A stretch of DNA of 16,088 nucleotides. It comes from JBDHTO01 sp039808665 (GTDB taxonomy: Bacteria > Pseudomonadota > Alphaproteobacteria > Paracaedibacterales > JAKBAR01). Below, piece after piece: positions 1 to 7,663 of this stretch (position 1 is the stretch's first letter; each line of letters opens with the position of its first letter). The position numbers were made by a program, and so were the translations under genes. Under the pieces are notes generated by a model, which was not told the DNA's origin, searched no databases, and saw nothing but the letters and a program-made list of their open reading frames with translations. The DNA is taken from NCBI GenBank assembly GCA_039808665.1, contig JBDHTO010000017.1:1-16088 (forward strand). Direction: 5' to 3'.

Positions 1-1164
1 GAAATGCTTGGGGAGCTAATGCGCCTCAAGCTTGCTGTGGCGATCGCTGGAACCCATGGAAAGACAACGACAACATCCCTTATGGCGAACCTTTTTGATG
101 CGGCTGAGCTTAATCCAACAGTTGTTAATGGTGGTATACTCAATGCCTATAACACCAATGCAAAGCTTGGTTCAGGCGATTGGATTGTTGTTGAGGCTGA
201 TGAGTCTGACGGAAGTTTTACAAAACTTTTTCCAACGCTTGCCATTGTTACAAATATTGATGAAGATCATATGGATTTTTACCCAGATCTTGATTCCATT
301 AAGAAAGCATTTTTCACATTTTTAGATCGTGTTCCATTCTATGGTGCGGCGATTTTGTGTCATGACCATCCGGTTGTGCGTGAGCTTGCGAAAGATCTGG
401 GAAATAAGCGTGTGATTACATACGGACTTGAGCAAGGGGCTCATATACGCGCAGTGAACCTTCGTGCGACACCTGAGGGAACAGAGTTTGATGTGGATAT
501 CACACCTCCTCATTTTCAGCCGAGTCTTACTTCCGTATCCTTGATGCCACGACGTATTCGTCAACTTTTCCTTCCCATGGTGGGAGAGCATAATGTTCAA
601 AATGCTCTCACACTTATTGCCGTTGCGGGAGAGCTTGGGATCCCAGATCATGTTGTCGCGAAAGCACTTCGTGATTTTGCAGGTGTCAAACGTCGCTTTA
701 CAAAAGTTGGTGAAGTCGGCGGTATACGTATTATTGACGATTATGCCCATCATCCTGTGGAAATTGAGAAAACTCTCAAGGCCGGCAAACAAGCCACAGA
801 TAAAAAAGTTGTGGCGGTTTTTCAACCTCATCGTTTTACAAGGCTTAAGGCGCTTTATTCAGACTTTCTTAATTGCTTTACAAATGCAGATGAACTTATT
901 ATCACCCCTGTCTATGGTGCGGGAGAGTCCCCGTTACCAGAGGCTTGCCCTCAAAAACTTGTAAAAGATTTAGTGGAACGTGGGATCAAAGCACGTTATG
1001 TGGATGCCCTTGATCAGCTTCCATCTGTGTTAAAGGATATTGTCAAAGAGGGTGATCTCATCCTGTGTATGGGGGCGGGAACGATTACCTATACTGCGGC
1101 GAGCCTGGCTGAGCATTTATCCCCTTTGTTGGGGCAGGGGCCTCTTCAGCAAAAGTTAGCTTAA
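1..1164 (+). CDS. murC: UDP-N-acetylmuramate--L-alanine ligase MurC (5' end missing)
   Basis: Cytoplasmic Mur ligase that joins L-alanine to UDP-MurNAc using ATP, the first step of peptide stem synthesis in peptidoglycan. The reading frame is open from base 1, so the start lies outside the window; roughly the first 90-100 residues (the UDP-binding Rossmann domain) are missing compared with the usual 460-480. Numbering from the Met at base 4, the visible part shows the ATP P-loop GTHGKTTTT (16-24), the VVEADESDGSF segment (62-72), TNIDEDHMDFY (83-93), GEHNVQNAL (194-202) and the C-terminal-domain motifs DDYAHHP (245-251) and FQPHRFTR (273-280). All conserved ATP- and substrate-binding motifs in this part are intact. 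The gene ends with TAA 18 bases before murB, so the two are very probably co-transcribed, as in other alphaproteobacterial cell-wall clusters. The Met at base 4 is internal, not a start. Confidence 0.97.
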   Translation, partial: EMLGELMRLKLAVAIAGTHGKTTTTSLMANLFDAAELNPTVVNGGILNAYNTNAKLGSGDWIVVEADESDGSFTKLFPTLAIVTNIDEDHMDFYPDLDSIKKAFFTFLDRVPFYGAAILCHDHPVVRELAKDLGNKRVITYGLEQGAHIRAVNLRATPEGTEFDVDITPPHFQPSLTSVSLMPRRIRQLFLPMVGEHNVQNALTLIAVAGELGIPDHVVAKALRDFAGVKRRFTKVGEVGGIRIIDDYAHHPVEIEKTLKAGKQATDKKVVAVFQPHRFTRLKALYSDFLNCFTNADELIITPVYGAGESPLPEACPQKLVKDLVERGIKARYVDALDQLPSVLKDIVKEGDLILCMGAGTITYTAASLAEHLSPLLGQGPLQQKLA

Positions 1165-1171
1165 GTATAAA

Positions 1172-1177
1172 AAGGAG
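1172..1177 (+). promoter_or_regulatory. Shine-Dalgarno site of murB
   Basis: AAGGAG lies 5 bases before the GTG at 1183 and 8 bases before the TTG at 1186. No ATG is suitably placed, so this site fixes the murB start as one of these two non-ATG codons. Confidence 0.8.
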
Positions 1178-1182
1178 ATATC

Positions 1183-2121
1183 GTGTTGTCAGAGCAAGTC
1201 ACAGAACAACTTCTTGCGGCACTTCCCCCTGTGCGAGGGCGGTATCTTTTTGAAGCAGATCTTTCAAAACTCACATGGTTTGGTGTGGGCGGCCCTGCGG
1301 AAATTCTTTTTAAGCCAAAGGATTTAAGGGATCTTTGTGAGTTTTTAAGTGCGAACACACACCCTGTTTTTACGCTTGGTGCAGGATCCAATATTATCGT
1401 CCGTGATGGTGGCATTAAAGGGGTGACGATCCGTCTCACGGGTCCCTTTGCGGAAATTAAAATTGACGGAGAATTTATCGAAGTGGGGGCGGGTTGCCTT
1501 GATCGTACGGTTGCCATGACATGTCAGCAGCAGGGGCTTTCTGGTCTTGAATTCTTTATCAGTGTGCCAGGAACAATTGGCGGTGCCCTTCGTATGAATG
1601 CGGGGGCCTATGGTTATGAAACAAAGGATCGTCTTGTTTGGGCTGAAGCTGTGCGACCTGATGGGGAAGTTGTTCAAATACCTTCCCAGGAGATGGGGAT
1701 GAGCTATAGACACTGTGGTGTTCCGGAAGATTGGATTTTTACGCGTGCACTTTTTCATTGTGAGCGGGATACACCTGAAAATATTCAGGTACGTCTTCAA
1801 GATATTCTAGAAAAGAGACAGGCCACGCAACCGACAAAAGGGCGCACAGGAGGAAGTACCTTTAAGAATCCTGATCCCTTGAGTGCATGGAAACTTATTG
1901 ATGAGGCAGGCTGTCGGGGGATGACCCTTGGTGATGCGATTATGTCAGAAAAGCATTGTAACTTTATGCTGAACATGGGAAATGCAAGTGCTCAAGATCT
2001 TGAGGATTTGGGAGAGCGTGTTCGAAAAACCGTCAAAGAATCAACAGGTGTTGAGCTTCAGTGGGAAATCAAACGCGTGGGGGAAAAGCTTCCCCCACCT
2101 TTATCTTCTTACGACCTTTAA
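1183..2121 (+). CDS. murB: UDP-N-acetylenolpyruvoylglucosamine reductase MurB
   Basis: FAD-dependent cytoplasmic enzyme that uses NADPH to reduce UDP-GlcNAc-enolpyruvate to UDP-MurNAc, the step just before MurC. The 312 residues match the usual alphaproteobacterial length. Visible motifs: TWFGVGGPAE (31-40) and LGAGSN (65-70) of the FAD-binding domain; SVPGTIGGALRMNAGAYG (127-144); the YR pair in MSYRHC (Tyr175, Arg176); GGSTFKNP (223-230), whose Ser225 should be the proton donor; SEKHCNF (255-261); and a C-terminal Glu295 in LQWEIKR, the expected catalytic glutamate. The start is GTG at 1183, or TTG at 1186, behind a good ribosome-binding site. The stop codon TAA (2119-2121) overlaps the stop of the convergent ABC-F gene, leaving no room for a terminator. 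The ddl and ftsQ genes that often follow murB in alphaproteobacteria are absent here. Confidence 0.97.
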   Translation: MLSEQVTEQLLAALPPVRGRYLFEADLSKLTWFGVGGPAEILFKPKDLRDLCEFLSANTHPVFTLGAGSNIIVRDGGIKGVTIRLTGPFAEIKIDGEFIEVGAGCLDRTVAMTCQQQGLSGLEFFISVPGTIGGALRMNAGAYGYETKDRLVWAEAVRPDGEVVQIPSQEMGMSYRHCGVPEDWIFTRALFHCERDTPENIQVRLQDILEKRQATQPTKGRTGGSTFKNPDPLSAWKLIDEAGCRGMTLGDAIMSEKHCNFMLNMGNASAQDLEDLGERVRKTVKESTGVELQWEIKRVGEKLPPPLSSYDL

Positions 2122-3653
2122 AGTTCGAGAGTCCGTGATGCAACCGTTTCGTTAAAAGAACGATTGTGGGACACGAAAATAACGGTACCTTCAAACTCTT
2201 CTAAAGCGTTGGCAAGGACTTCGACCATACTCAGGTCAAGGTGGTTTGTCGGCTCATCCAGGACCAAGACATTCGGATTTTGAATGAGAATGCAGCAAAG
2301 GGCGGTGCGGTTACGCTCTCCTCCGGAAAGAATGGATATGGGTTTAAAAACGTTATCTCCAGAAAGCCCAACACTTCCAAGAAGGCGCCTTACCTCAAAC
2401 TGGCTTGCTTGTGGGCTGTAGCTTTGAACATTTTCAAGCATCGTCCTTTTGAAATCTAAAATTTCATCAGGCTCTTGGGGAACATAACCGATTTGGACGT
2501 TGTGTCCAAAGTGAAGTGTTCCTTCCAAAAGGTTTATTTTTCCCGCGATAGTTTTAATGAGGGTTGACTTTCCTTTTCCATTGGTGCCGATGATCGCAAG
2601 TTTTTCCCCTCGATTAAGTTTGAGATTAAACTTTTTAAGAAGAGGCTGTTCGTAACCGATGGAGGCGTTTTCAATCTTTAAAACCTCAATGCCGGATCGT
2701 TGTTTCAAGGGGATTTCAAGAGGGAGCGCGCGATCCATCTCTTCGACCTCGATGCTATCTTCAACCATGCGCATGCGTGCAAGCATCTTGAGCCTGGATT
2801 GGACTTGCTTGGCCTTAGAGGCCTTTCCTCTAAACTTGTTGACGAAAGACTCCACTTGATCATAGCGCTGTTTCAAATGCTTGAGTGCGTTGGATCCTTG
2901 TTCTTGCTTAAGCTCAAAGGCATCTAGGAATTGATTATAGTTTCCAACGTAACTATCAATCTTTCCATTCCGCAAATGTAGTATGTGCGTTGCAAGATGG
3001 TTTAAAAGATCAAGATCGTGGGAGACAAAAATAACGGTTCCTCGAAATGTTTGGAGATATTTTTCAAACCATTTGATACTAGGGAGGTCAAGATGGTTTG
3101 TGGGCTCATCAAGGATGAGTACACTGGGTTGATTGATGAGGATACGTGCAAGCTCAAGTCGCATCCTCCATCCACCCGAAAGTGACGTGACAGGCTGCTC
3201 AAGTTGTTCTGGCTTAAATCCAAATCCAAGAAGAAACTCTTCCGCCATGGCTTCAAGTTTATAGCCCTCAAGCTCAACAATACGGGATTCAATCTGTTCA
3301 AATTCTTCGTAAAGATCACTTGTGAAATTTTCCGCCATATCGGAAAGACATCTCTCTTTTTCCTGCAAGAGATGAGTGACTTCAATAGCGCCATTCATAC
3401 ATTCTTGGAGGATATTATCTGCAGGATGTGTATTGGGATATTGGGGAAGGTATCCAAGTGTGACGTTTTTTGGACAAATAATATCTCCATCATCCTTGTC
3501 TTCATAACCACAGATGATATTGAGGAGTGTTGTTTTTCCTGCACCATTGCTCCCGATAAGGGCAACGCGTGCATTTTCTGGAAAGTGAAAGCTAAGATTT
3601 TTAAAAAGGGTGCGGGCACCATAGGTTTTTGTAACTTGTGAAAGTCGAATCAT
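2118..3653 (-). CDS. ABC-F family ATPase (translation-associated, EttA/Uup/YbiT-like)
   Basis: Soluble protein with two ABC ATPase domains and no membrane segment, typical of ABC-F proteins that bind the ribosomal E site and act on stalled or initiating ribosomes. With ATG at 3653 the protein has 511 residues. First domain: Walker A GSNGAGKTT (34-42), LSGGW signature (158-162), Walker B LILDEPTNHLD with Asp182/Glu183, and a VSHD switch. Second domain: GTNGKGKST (356-364), LSGGE (442-446), LVLDEPTNHLD with Asp466/Glu467, and VSHN. Between them (about 240-320) lies a basic, probably coiled linker containing FVNKFRGKASKAKQ, the expected P-site tRNA-interacting motif. The chain stops almost directly after the second switch histidine (RTLEL), so it lacks the C-terminal extension of Uup-like members. 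In-frame TTG (3665) and ATG (3659) codons lie upstream; ATG 3653 gives the family-like start MIRLSQVTKTYG. The exact subfamily is uncertain. Confidence 0.93.
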   Translation of the reverse strand: MIRLSQVTKTYGARTLFKNLSFHFPENARVALIGSNGAGKTTLLNIICGYEDKDDGDIICPKNVTLGYLPQYPNTHPADNILQECMNGAIEVTHLLQEKERCLSDMAENFTSDLYEEFEQIESRIVELEGYKLEAMAEEFLLGFGFKPEQLEQPVTSLSGGWRMRLELARILINQPSVLILDEPTNHLDLPSIKWFEKYLQTFRGTVIFVSHDLDLLNHLATHILHLRNGKIDSYVGNYNQFLDAFELKQEQGSNALKHLKQRYDQVESFVNKFRGKASKAKQVQSRLKMLARMRMVEDSIEVEEMDRALPLEIPLKQRSGIEVLKIENASIGYEQPLLKKFNLKLNRGEKLAIIGTNGKGKSTLIKTIAGKINLLEGTLHFGHNVQIGYVPQEPDEILDFKRTMLENVQSYSPQASQFEVRRLLGSVGLSGDNVFKPISILSGGERNRTALCCILIQNPNVLVLDEPTNHLDLSMVEVLANALEEFEGTVIFVSHNRSFNETVASRTLEL

Positions 3654-3796
3654 GATCATCACCAAAAAAATAAAAGAGTACTGTCTTACCGTCGTAAGAA
3701 GAAATATCTAATCTATCGACGGCATACGATTTTAGGGGTCGTATGCCGAAGCTATCCTGTGATGATATGCGGGGTCATAAGCATGTTAGTGATTCT
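3654..3796 (-). other. Intergenic region between ntrX and the ABC-F gene with two stem-loops
   Basis: About 140 non-coding bases. Read on the minus strand after the ntrX stop, a 10-bp perfect hairpin (3748-3720) comes first, then a 6-bp hairpin TCTTAC-GACG-GTAAGA (3699-3684), then a T-rich run (about 3676-3664) immediately before the ABC-F start. The second hairpin plus T-run could be a weak terminator for the ntrYX transcript, but the T-run begins some bases after the stem. I see no convincing promoter for the ABC-F gene. Confidence 0.6.
3720..3748 (-). repeat. Perfect 10-bp inverted repeat (stem-loop)
   Basis: CGGCATACGA (3720-3729) and its exact reverse complement TCGTATGCCG (3739-3748) flank a 9-base loop. 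No run of T follows on either strand, so it is not a classical intrinsic terminator. It may stabilise the 3' end of the ntrYX message, be a processing site, or be a protein-binding palindrome. Confidence 0.75.
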
Positions 3797-5197
3797 CTAA
3801 GCGGACTTTTCCTCATCCTTGTCGTCATAAACGCCAAGAGCACGAAGTTTTCGGTGAAGTGCAGATCTTTCCATGCCAATGAACCGAGCCGTTTGAGAAA
3901 TATTTCCACCAAATCGATTGACTTGTGCAAGGAGATAATCACGTTCAAAGGCTTCTCTTGCTTCGCGCAGAGGAAGAACAACGACCTCAGCACCCTTATT
4001 CCAGGCGGCAGTGATATTGTTGTTATTAATAATTTCTGGAGGCAACTCTGAGATAGAGATCGCTTCTTTGCTGCCTTCTACGCCGTGGATTAAAATCCAA
4101 TCGATGGCATTTTTGAGTTGCTTGATGTTACCGGGCCAGTCGTAGCTTTGCATGATCGCAAGAGCTTCTTCTGAAAACTTGCGTGAAGATGCGCCATGTT
4201 GGGAGGACTGTTCCTCAATCAGATGCTTTGCAAGAAGGGGTATATCGGTGACGCGTTCTCTAAGTCCTGGTATTTTGAAGTTTACAACACTCAGTCGATA
4301 GAAAAGATCTTCGCGGAAGTTGCCGTCGGCCATGGATTTTTCAGCTTTGTGAGAGCTGGCTAAAACACGGACATCCACTTCAATTTTTTCCTGGCCACCA
4401 ACACGACAGAATGAACCATCTTGAAGGAACTTGAGAAGTTTAGCCTGAATTTGTAAGGGGAGTTCATCCACATCAGAAAGATAAAGCGTTCCCGTATGGG
4501 CATGCTCAAGAAGTCCAATTTTCCGCGGTTGATCATGCTCAAGTCCCGCGATTTCTGTACCAAAAAGCTCAGCTTCTGCGAATTGAGGATGCATCAAAGA
4601 ACATGAGGCAATGATAAAAGGGCCGCTCGCACGTTTAGATTGTTCATGAACAAGGCGTGCCACACTCTCTTTTTCAGATCCCACAGGACCACTCAAGAAA
4701 ATACGACTGTTAGTGGGGGCCGTTTTTTCAATGGATTGGCGTATCTGTAGGACAAGAGAGTTCTGTCCCATCAACGTCACACTTGTGCCCGCTTTCTTTT
4801 TGAGGGATTCATTTTCCCGTTTGAGCATGGAAGATTCAATAGCACGGCTGATGACAACAAGGAGTTTTTCTGTTTGAAAGGGTTTTTCAACAAAGTCATA
4901 AGCGCCTTTTTTAATGGCAGAAACGGCGGTTTCAATGGTGCCGTGACCGCTAATCATAACAACAGGAACATGGGGGTGGTCACGTTTAATAAGATCCAGA
5001 ATCTTGATCCCATCCCTGTCGCTGTCACCCAGCCATACATCAAGGATAACAAGGCTCGGTTGACGCAATTTAATGGCGTCAAGTGCGGAAAGGCCATCGT
5101 GAGCTGTACGTGTGGCATACCCTTCATCTTGGAGGATATCTGAGACAAGATCTCTGATATCTGCCTCATCATCAACAATCAAAATATCATGTGCCAT
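3797..5197 (-). CDS. ntrX: Response regulator NtrX with degenerate AAA+ ATPase core
   Basis: Cytoplasmic partner of the sensor kinase NtrY. Residues 1-120 form a complete receiver domain: acidic pocket Asp9/Asp10/Glu11, phospho-acceptor Asp53 (LVILDVW), Ser83 and Lys105. Residues about 140-370 form an AAA+ domain of the NtrC type, and 425-455 a Fis-type helix-turn-helix (NISQTARFIGMERSALHRKL). The ATPase core is altered: Walker A reads GPVGSEK (170-176, Glu where Gly is expected), Walker B reads LYLSDVDEL (238-246, Ser-Asp instead of Asp-Glu), sensor II reads GNIKQL (Lys for Arg), and the sigma-54-contacting GAFTGA loop after ELFG (210-213) is absent. The finger-like arginines in FREDLFYRL (Arg295, Arg301) remain. 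Lack of GAFTGA is, to my knowledge, usual in alphaproteobacterial NtrX; the P-loop and Walker B changes are more unusual. The gene starts 14 bases after ntrY ends, so the two are co-transcribed. It likely regulates by phosphorylation-controlled DNA binding. Confidence 0.93.
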   Translation of the reverse strand: MAHDILIVDDEADIRDLVSDILQDEGYATRTAHDGLSALDAIKLRQPSLVILDVWLGDSDRDGIKILDLIKRDHPHVPVVMISGHGTIETAVSAIKKGAYDFVEKPFQTEKLLVVISRAIESSMLKRENESLKKKAGTSVTLMGQNSLVLQIRQSIEKTAPTNSRIFLSGPVGSEKESVARLVHEQSKRASGPFIIASCSLMHPQFAEAELFGTEIAGLEHDQPRKIGLLEHAHTGTLYLSDVDELPLQIQAKLLKFLQDGSFCRVGGQEKIEVDVRVLASSHKAEKSMADGNFREDLFYRLSVVNFKIPGLRERVTDIPLLAKHLIEEQSSQHGASSRKFSEEALAIMQSYDWPGNIKQLKNAIDWILIHGVEGSKEAISISELPPEIINNNNITAAWNKGAEVVVLPLREAREAFERDYLLAQVNRFGGNISQTARFIGMERSALHRKLRALGVYDDKDEEKSA

Positions 5198-5211
5198 CTT
5201 GTTTTCTACCC

Positions 5212-7422
5212 TTATACCAAAGCCTTAACGTTCTTTGAAAAGCGGATCACTACTGCAGCACCCCCCATAGGACTGCTGCTAAGTTCCAAAACTCCGCCGT
5301 GGTCTTCTATGATCTTAGCAACAATGGCAAGACCAAGACCAGTCCCTTTTGCGCGGAGAGTCACATAAGGTTCTAGCAGTCTTTCTCGATCTTGTACAGG
5401 AAAACCTGGTCCGTTATCCGAGATCATTAAAAGGATCTCATCCATTTTTGTGGAGAGTGAGACAAATATCTTTTTGTCCTTTTGGGCCTCCAGGGCGTCC
5501 AGGGCATTTTGCAAAAGATTAGTAAGCATTTGTGAAATTTGTTGTGCATCACAACGGAAAGTGATTGTGGAGGAGGGGAGCGTTGTTTCAATACTCACAT
5601 CGGTATGTGCTTGCTTTTGAAGGAAAACAGCCTCGGAGATGAGCTTATTTAAATTTTCATCTCTCAAATCAGGTTCAGGCATACGGGCAAAGGATGAGAA
5701 TTCACTTACAAGTTTTCCAATTTGGGCGACTTGTCGAATGATTGTGTCGATACATCCTTGAAATGTTTCGGGATCCGATTGAATTTCCTTGAGATATTTA
5801 CGTTTTAAACGTTCTGCAGAAAGTTGAATAGGGGTGAGGGGATTTTTAATTTCATGAGCAATCTTGCGTGCAACATCCGACCATGCAGCCTTTCGTTGGG
5901 CAGAGACGAGTGTTGTGATGTCATCAAAGGTAATCACAAATCCTTCGGGTTCATGTTTTTTCTTGTTTTGACTCAGTTCTGGAACGATGCAAGCTTGAAG
6001 AATTCTCACCCTTCCTCGTCTTTCCACAGAGACTTGCTCGAAAACAGGATCTTGACCTTTGGCCTTTGCCATTAAGGCAAAAAGCTCAGGGCTAAGGTAA
6101 CTCAGGTGTGTATCCGTGATATCTTCCTTGATGGAGAGAAGCTCTTGGGCGCGACGATTCATCAAGTTAACGTGAAGATCCTTTTCAACCCCCATGACGC
6201 CAGCGGATACGCCCTGGAGAACGGATTCCATAAACTGTCGTCTGTGAACGAGTTCTTCGTTAGTGGACACCAGTTCTTGGCGTTGTCGGTAAAGCTGTGA
6301 AATCATGCGGTTAAAGGCCTCGGCCAGATGTCCAATTTCATGCTCTTCGCTGACATCTGTAACGCTGACACTTAAATTGCCATGGCGTACTTCATCGGCT
6401 GCCGTGATAAGTTTTTTAAGAGGTTGAACCAGAAAATGTGCAAGAGAAAGCCCCACCCACATGGCGGCGAATAAAAGAATCAAGGCGACTAAGGTAAAGA
6501 ATGCGATGAACGTGAGGTGAATGCCTGAGCGCTGTTCGTCCAAACGTTTGTACTCAGAAACGGCACCCTTAGTTTTGTTGAGATGACCAAGTACCTGGGG
6601 ATCGACAAACTTTCCAATAAAAAGGTACGTCTCTGTCACAGGATCCAGTCGGACGAGAGCGCGAACACGATCTCCTCTTTCAGAGGTGCGAATAACAAGT
6701 TCCCCTTGTTTTGCACGCTTGAAATCTTCGATGAGGATTTTTTCAAACTCAAGGGCAAAGGTAAGATAGGATTTTGCAACGACCCGCTGATTAATATCAA
6801 AAACAATCGCCTCTCCAAGGCCTCTGCGATCCACTTCATCAGATAAGATTTCCGAAAAGTTATCCTTGTCTGTGATGAGCATGGGGACTTGTGGCCTGAG
6901 TTCTGACACGATGGAAGCAGCATCATGGCGAATGGCATTTTGGTTTTCGTGGACGTATGCCTCAGCCACGTTACTTGCCTCCTTGAGAGCTTCTTTCACA
7001 GGTTCGCTAAACCATGCTTTAACGCCAACATTAAAGAAAAGAAGGGAAAACACAGCCACAAGAATCGCAGGAGTGATTGCAACACCCCCAAAAAGCAGAA
7101 CAAGACGAATATGCAAACGCGATCCGGCGAGACCTTGTTTATGTTCTCTCCAAAGCTCATAGAGTCTTTTGCCAATGACGGCCATCAACCCCAAAAGAAG
7201 AACAAGATCTAAATAAATAAGGGGGAGAACTTTGTTGGCTTTATCTTCAAAGGTCCCTGATTTAACGAGGGCGAAATAGGTGGCAAGACATGACGCAACG
7301 GCGGCAAGGGCCAAAACGATGGTTAACCGACCAGAAAATCTATTGGTGATGCGAGAAACCCATCCCCAAAGATTAAAAAAAGACTTCTTAATGTGACTTA
7401 GGAAGTTCAATACAATGCTCAT
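5212..7422 (-). CDS. ntrY: Membrane sensor histidine kinase NtrY
   Basis: Inner-membrane kinase that phosphorylates NtrX; in alphaproteobacteria the pair is linked to nitrogen, redox and envelope responses. The 736 residues show hydrophobic segments at about 33-54, 66-84, 105-131 and 303-326, with a periplasmic sensor region of about 170 residues between the third and fourth. Then come a HAMP linker (about 327-382), a PAS-like domain (about 393-505), a dimerisation domain with phospho-acceptor His523 in IAHEIKNPLTP, and an ATPase domain with the N box LLQNALDAL (Asn639), DNGPGFP (669-675) and GTGLGLAIV (693-701). All catalytic motifs are intact. The ATG at 7422 lies 35 bases inside the upstream Fis-like gene and has no clear ribosome-binding site, which suggests translational coupling. 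Length and domain order fit the family. Confidence 0.96.
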   Translation of the reverse strand: MSIVLNFLSHIKKSFFNLWGWVSRITNRFSGRLTIVLALAAVASCLATYFALVKSGTFEDKANKVLPLIYLDLVLLLGLMAVIGKRLYELWREHKQGLAGSRLHIRLVLLFGGVAITPAILVAVFSLLFFNVGVKAWFSEPVKEALKEASNVAEAYVHENQNAIRHDAASIVSELRPQVPMLITDKDNFSEILSDEVDRRGLGEAIVFDINQRVVAKSYLTFALEFEKILIEDFKRAKQGELVIRTSERGDRVRALVRLDPVTETYLFIGKFVDPQVLGHLNKTKGAVSEYKRLDEQRSGIHLTFIAFFTLVALILLFAAMWVGLSLAHFLVQPLKKLITAADEVRHGNLSVSVTDVSEEHEIGHLAEAFNRMISQLYRQRQELVSTNEELVHRRQFMESVLQGVSAGVMGVEKDLHVNLMNRRAQELLSIKEDITDTHLSYLSPELFALMAKAKGQDPVFEQVSVERRGRVRILQACIVPELSQNKKKHEPEGFVITFDDITTLVSAQRKAAWSDVARKIAHEIKNPLTPIQLSAERLKRKYLKEIQSDPETFQGCIDTIIRQVAQIGKLVSEFSSFARMPEPDLRDENLNKLISEAVFLQKQAHTDVSIETTLPSSTITFRCDAQQISQMLTNLLQNALDALEAQKDKKIFVSLSTKMDEILLMISDNGPGFPVQDRERLLEPYVTLRAKGTGLGLAIVAKIIEDHGGVLELSSSPMGGAAVVIRFSKNVKALV

Positions 7423-7654
7423 CTATTTTGCGTCGAAGTGTATTGCGGTTGATCCCAAGCACTTGCGCGGCTTTCTTTTGATTATACTGGCACGACTGAA
7501 GCGTGACTTCAATGAGGGGTTTTTCAACTTCTTTGATAACAATATGATAAAGGGTATCTGAGGGATTTGCACCATCAAGCGTCTTAAAGTACTCAGAAAT
7601 GTACTCTTTGACCACGGGAGAGAGGCCTTTGGATTTTACTGTGTGCTGACCCAT
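7388..7654 (-). CDS. Stand-alone Fis-type DNA-binding protein, probable remnant of NtrC C-terminal domain
   Basis: A complete 88-residue protein consisting of little more than a Fis-type helix-turn-helix: NQKKAAQVLGINRNTLRRKI (58-77), preceded by the dimerisation-helix-like LYHIVIKEVEKPLIEV (35-50). The segment from LSPVVKEYISEYF (11-23) through LPKSH resembles the linker and DNA-binding end of alphaproteobacterial NtrC more than enteric Fis. The gene sits exactly where ntrB-ntrC lie in the usual dusB-ntrB-ntrC-ntrY-ntrX order: it starts 9 bases after dusB ends and overlaps ntrY by 35 bases. No receiver or AAA+ domain remains, so it cannot be phosphorylated or drive sigma-54 transcription. 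It probably acts as a Fis-like nucleoid or transcription factor. The start ATG has no clear ribosome-binding site, so translation may depend on dusB. Annotation pipelines may call it Fis; descent from NtrC is my inference from sequence and position. Confidence 0.88.
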   Translation of the reverse strand: MGQHTVKSKGLSPVVKEYISEYFKTLDGANPSDTLYHIVIKEVEKPLIEVTLQSCQYNQKKAAQVLGINRNTLRRKIDEHCIELPKSH

Positions 7655-7663
7655 GGGATGAAC

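Noticed and set aside
322..831. Minus-strand open frame of 169 codons inside murC
   Set aside because: It lies entirely antisense to a well-matched murC; its translation shows no domain and no ribosome-binding site.
3204..3641. Plus-strand open frame of 145 codons inside the ABC-F gene
   Set aside because: It is antisense to conserved ATPase motifs and shows no recognisable protein features.
3654..3665. TTG at 3665 or ATG at 3659 as the ABC-F start
   Set aside because: They add only a few residues before a family-like start at ATG 3653; they cannot be excluded but are less likely.
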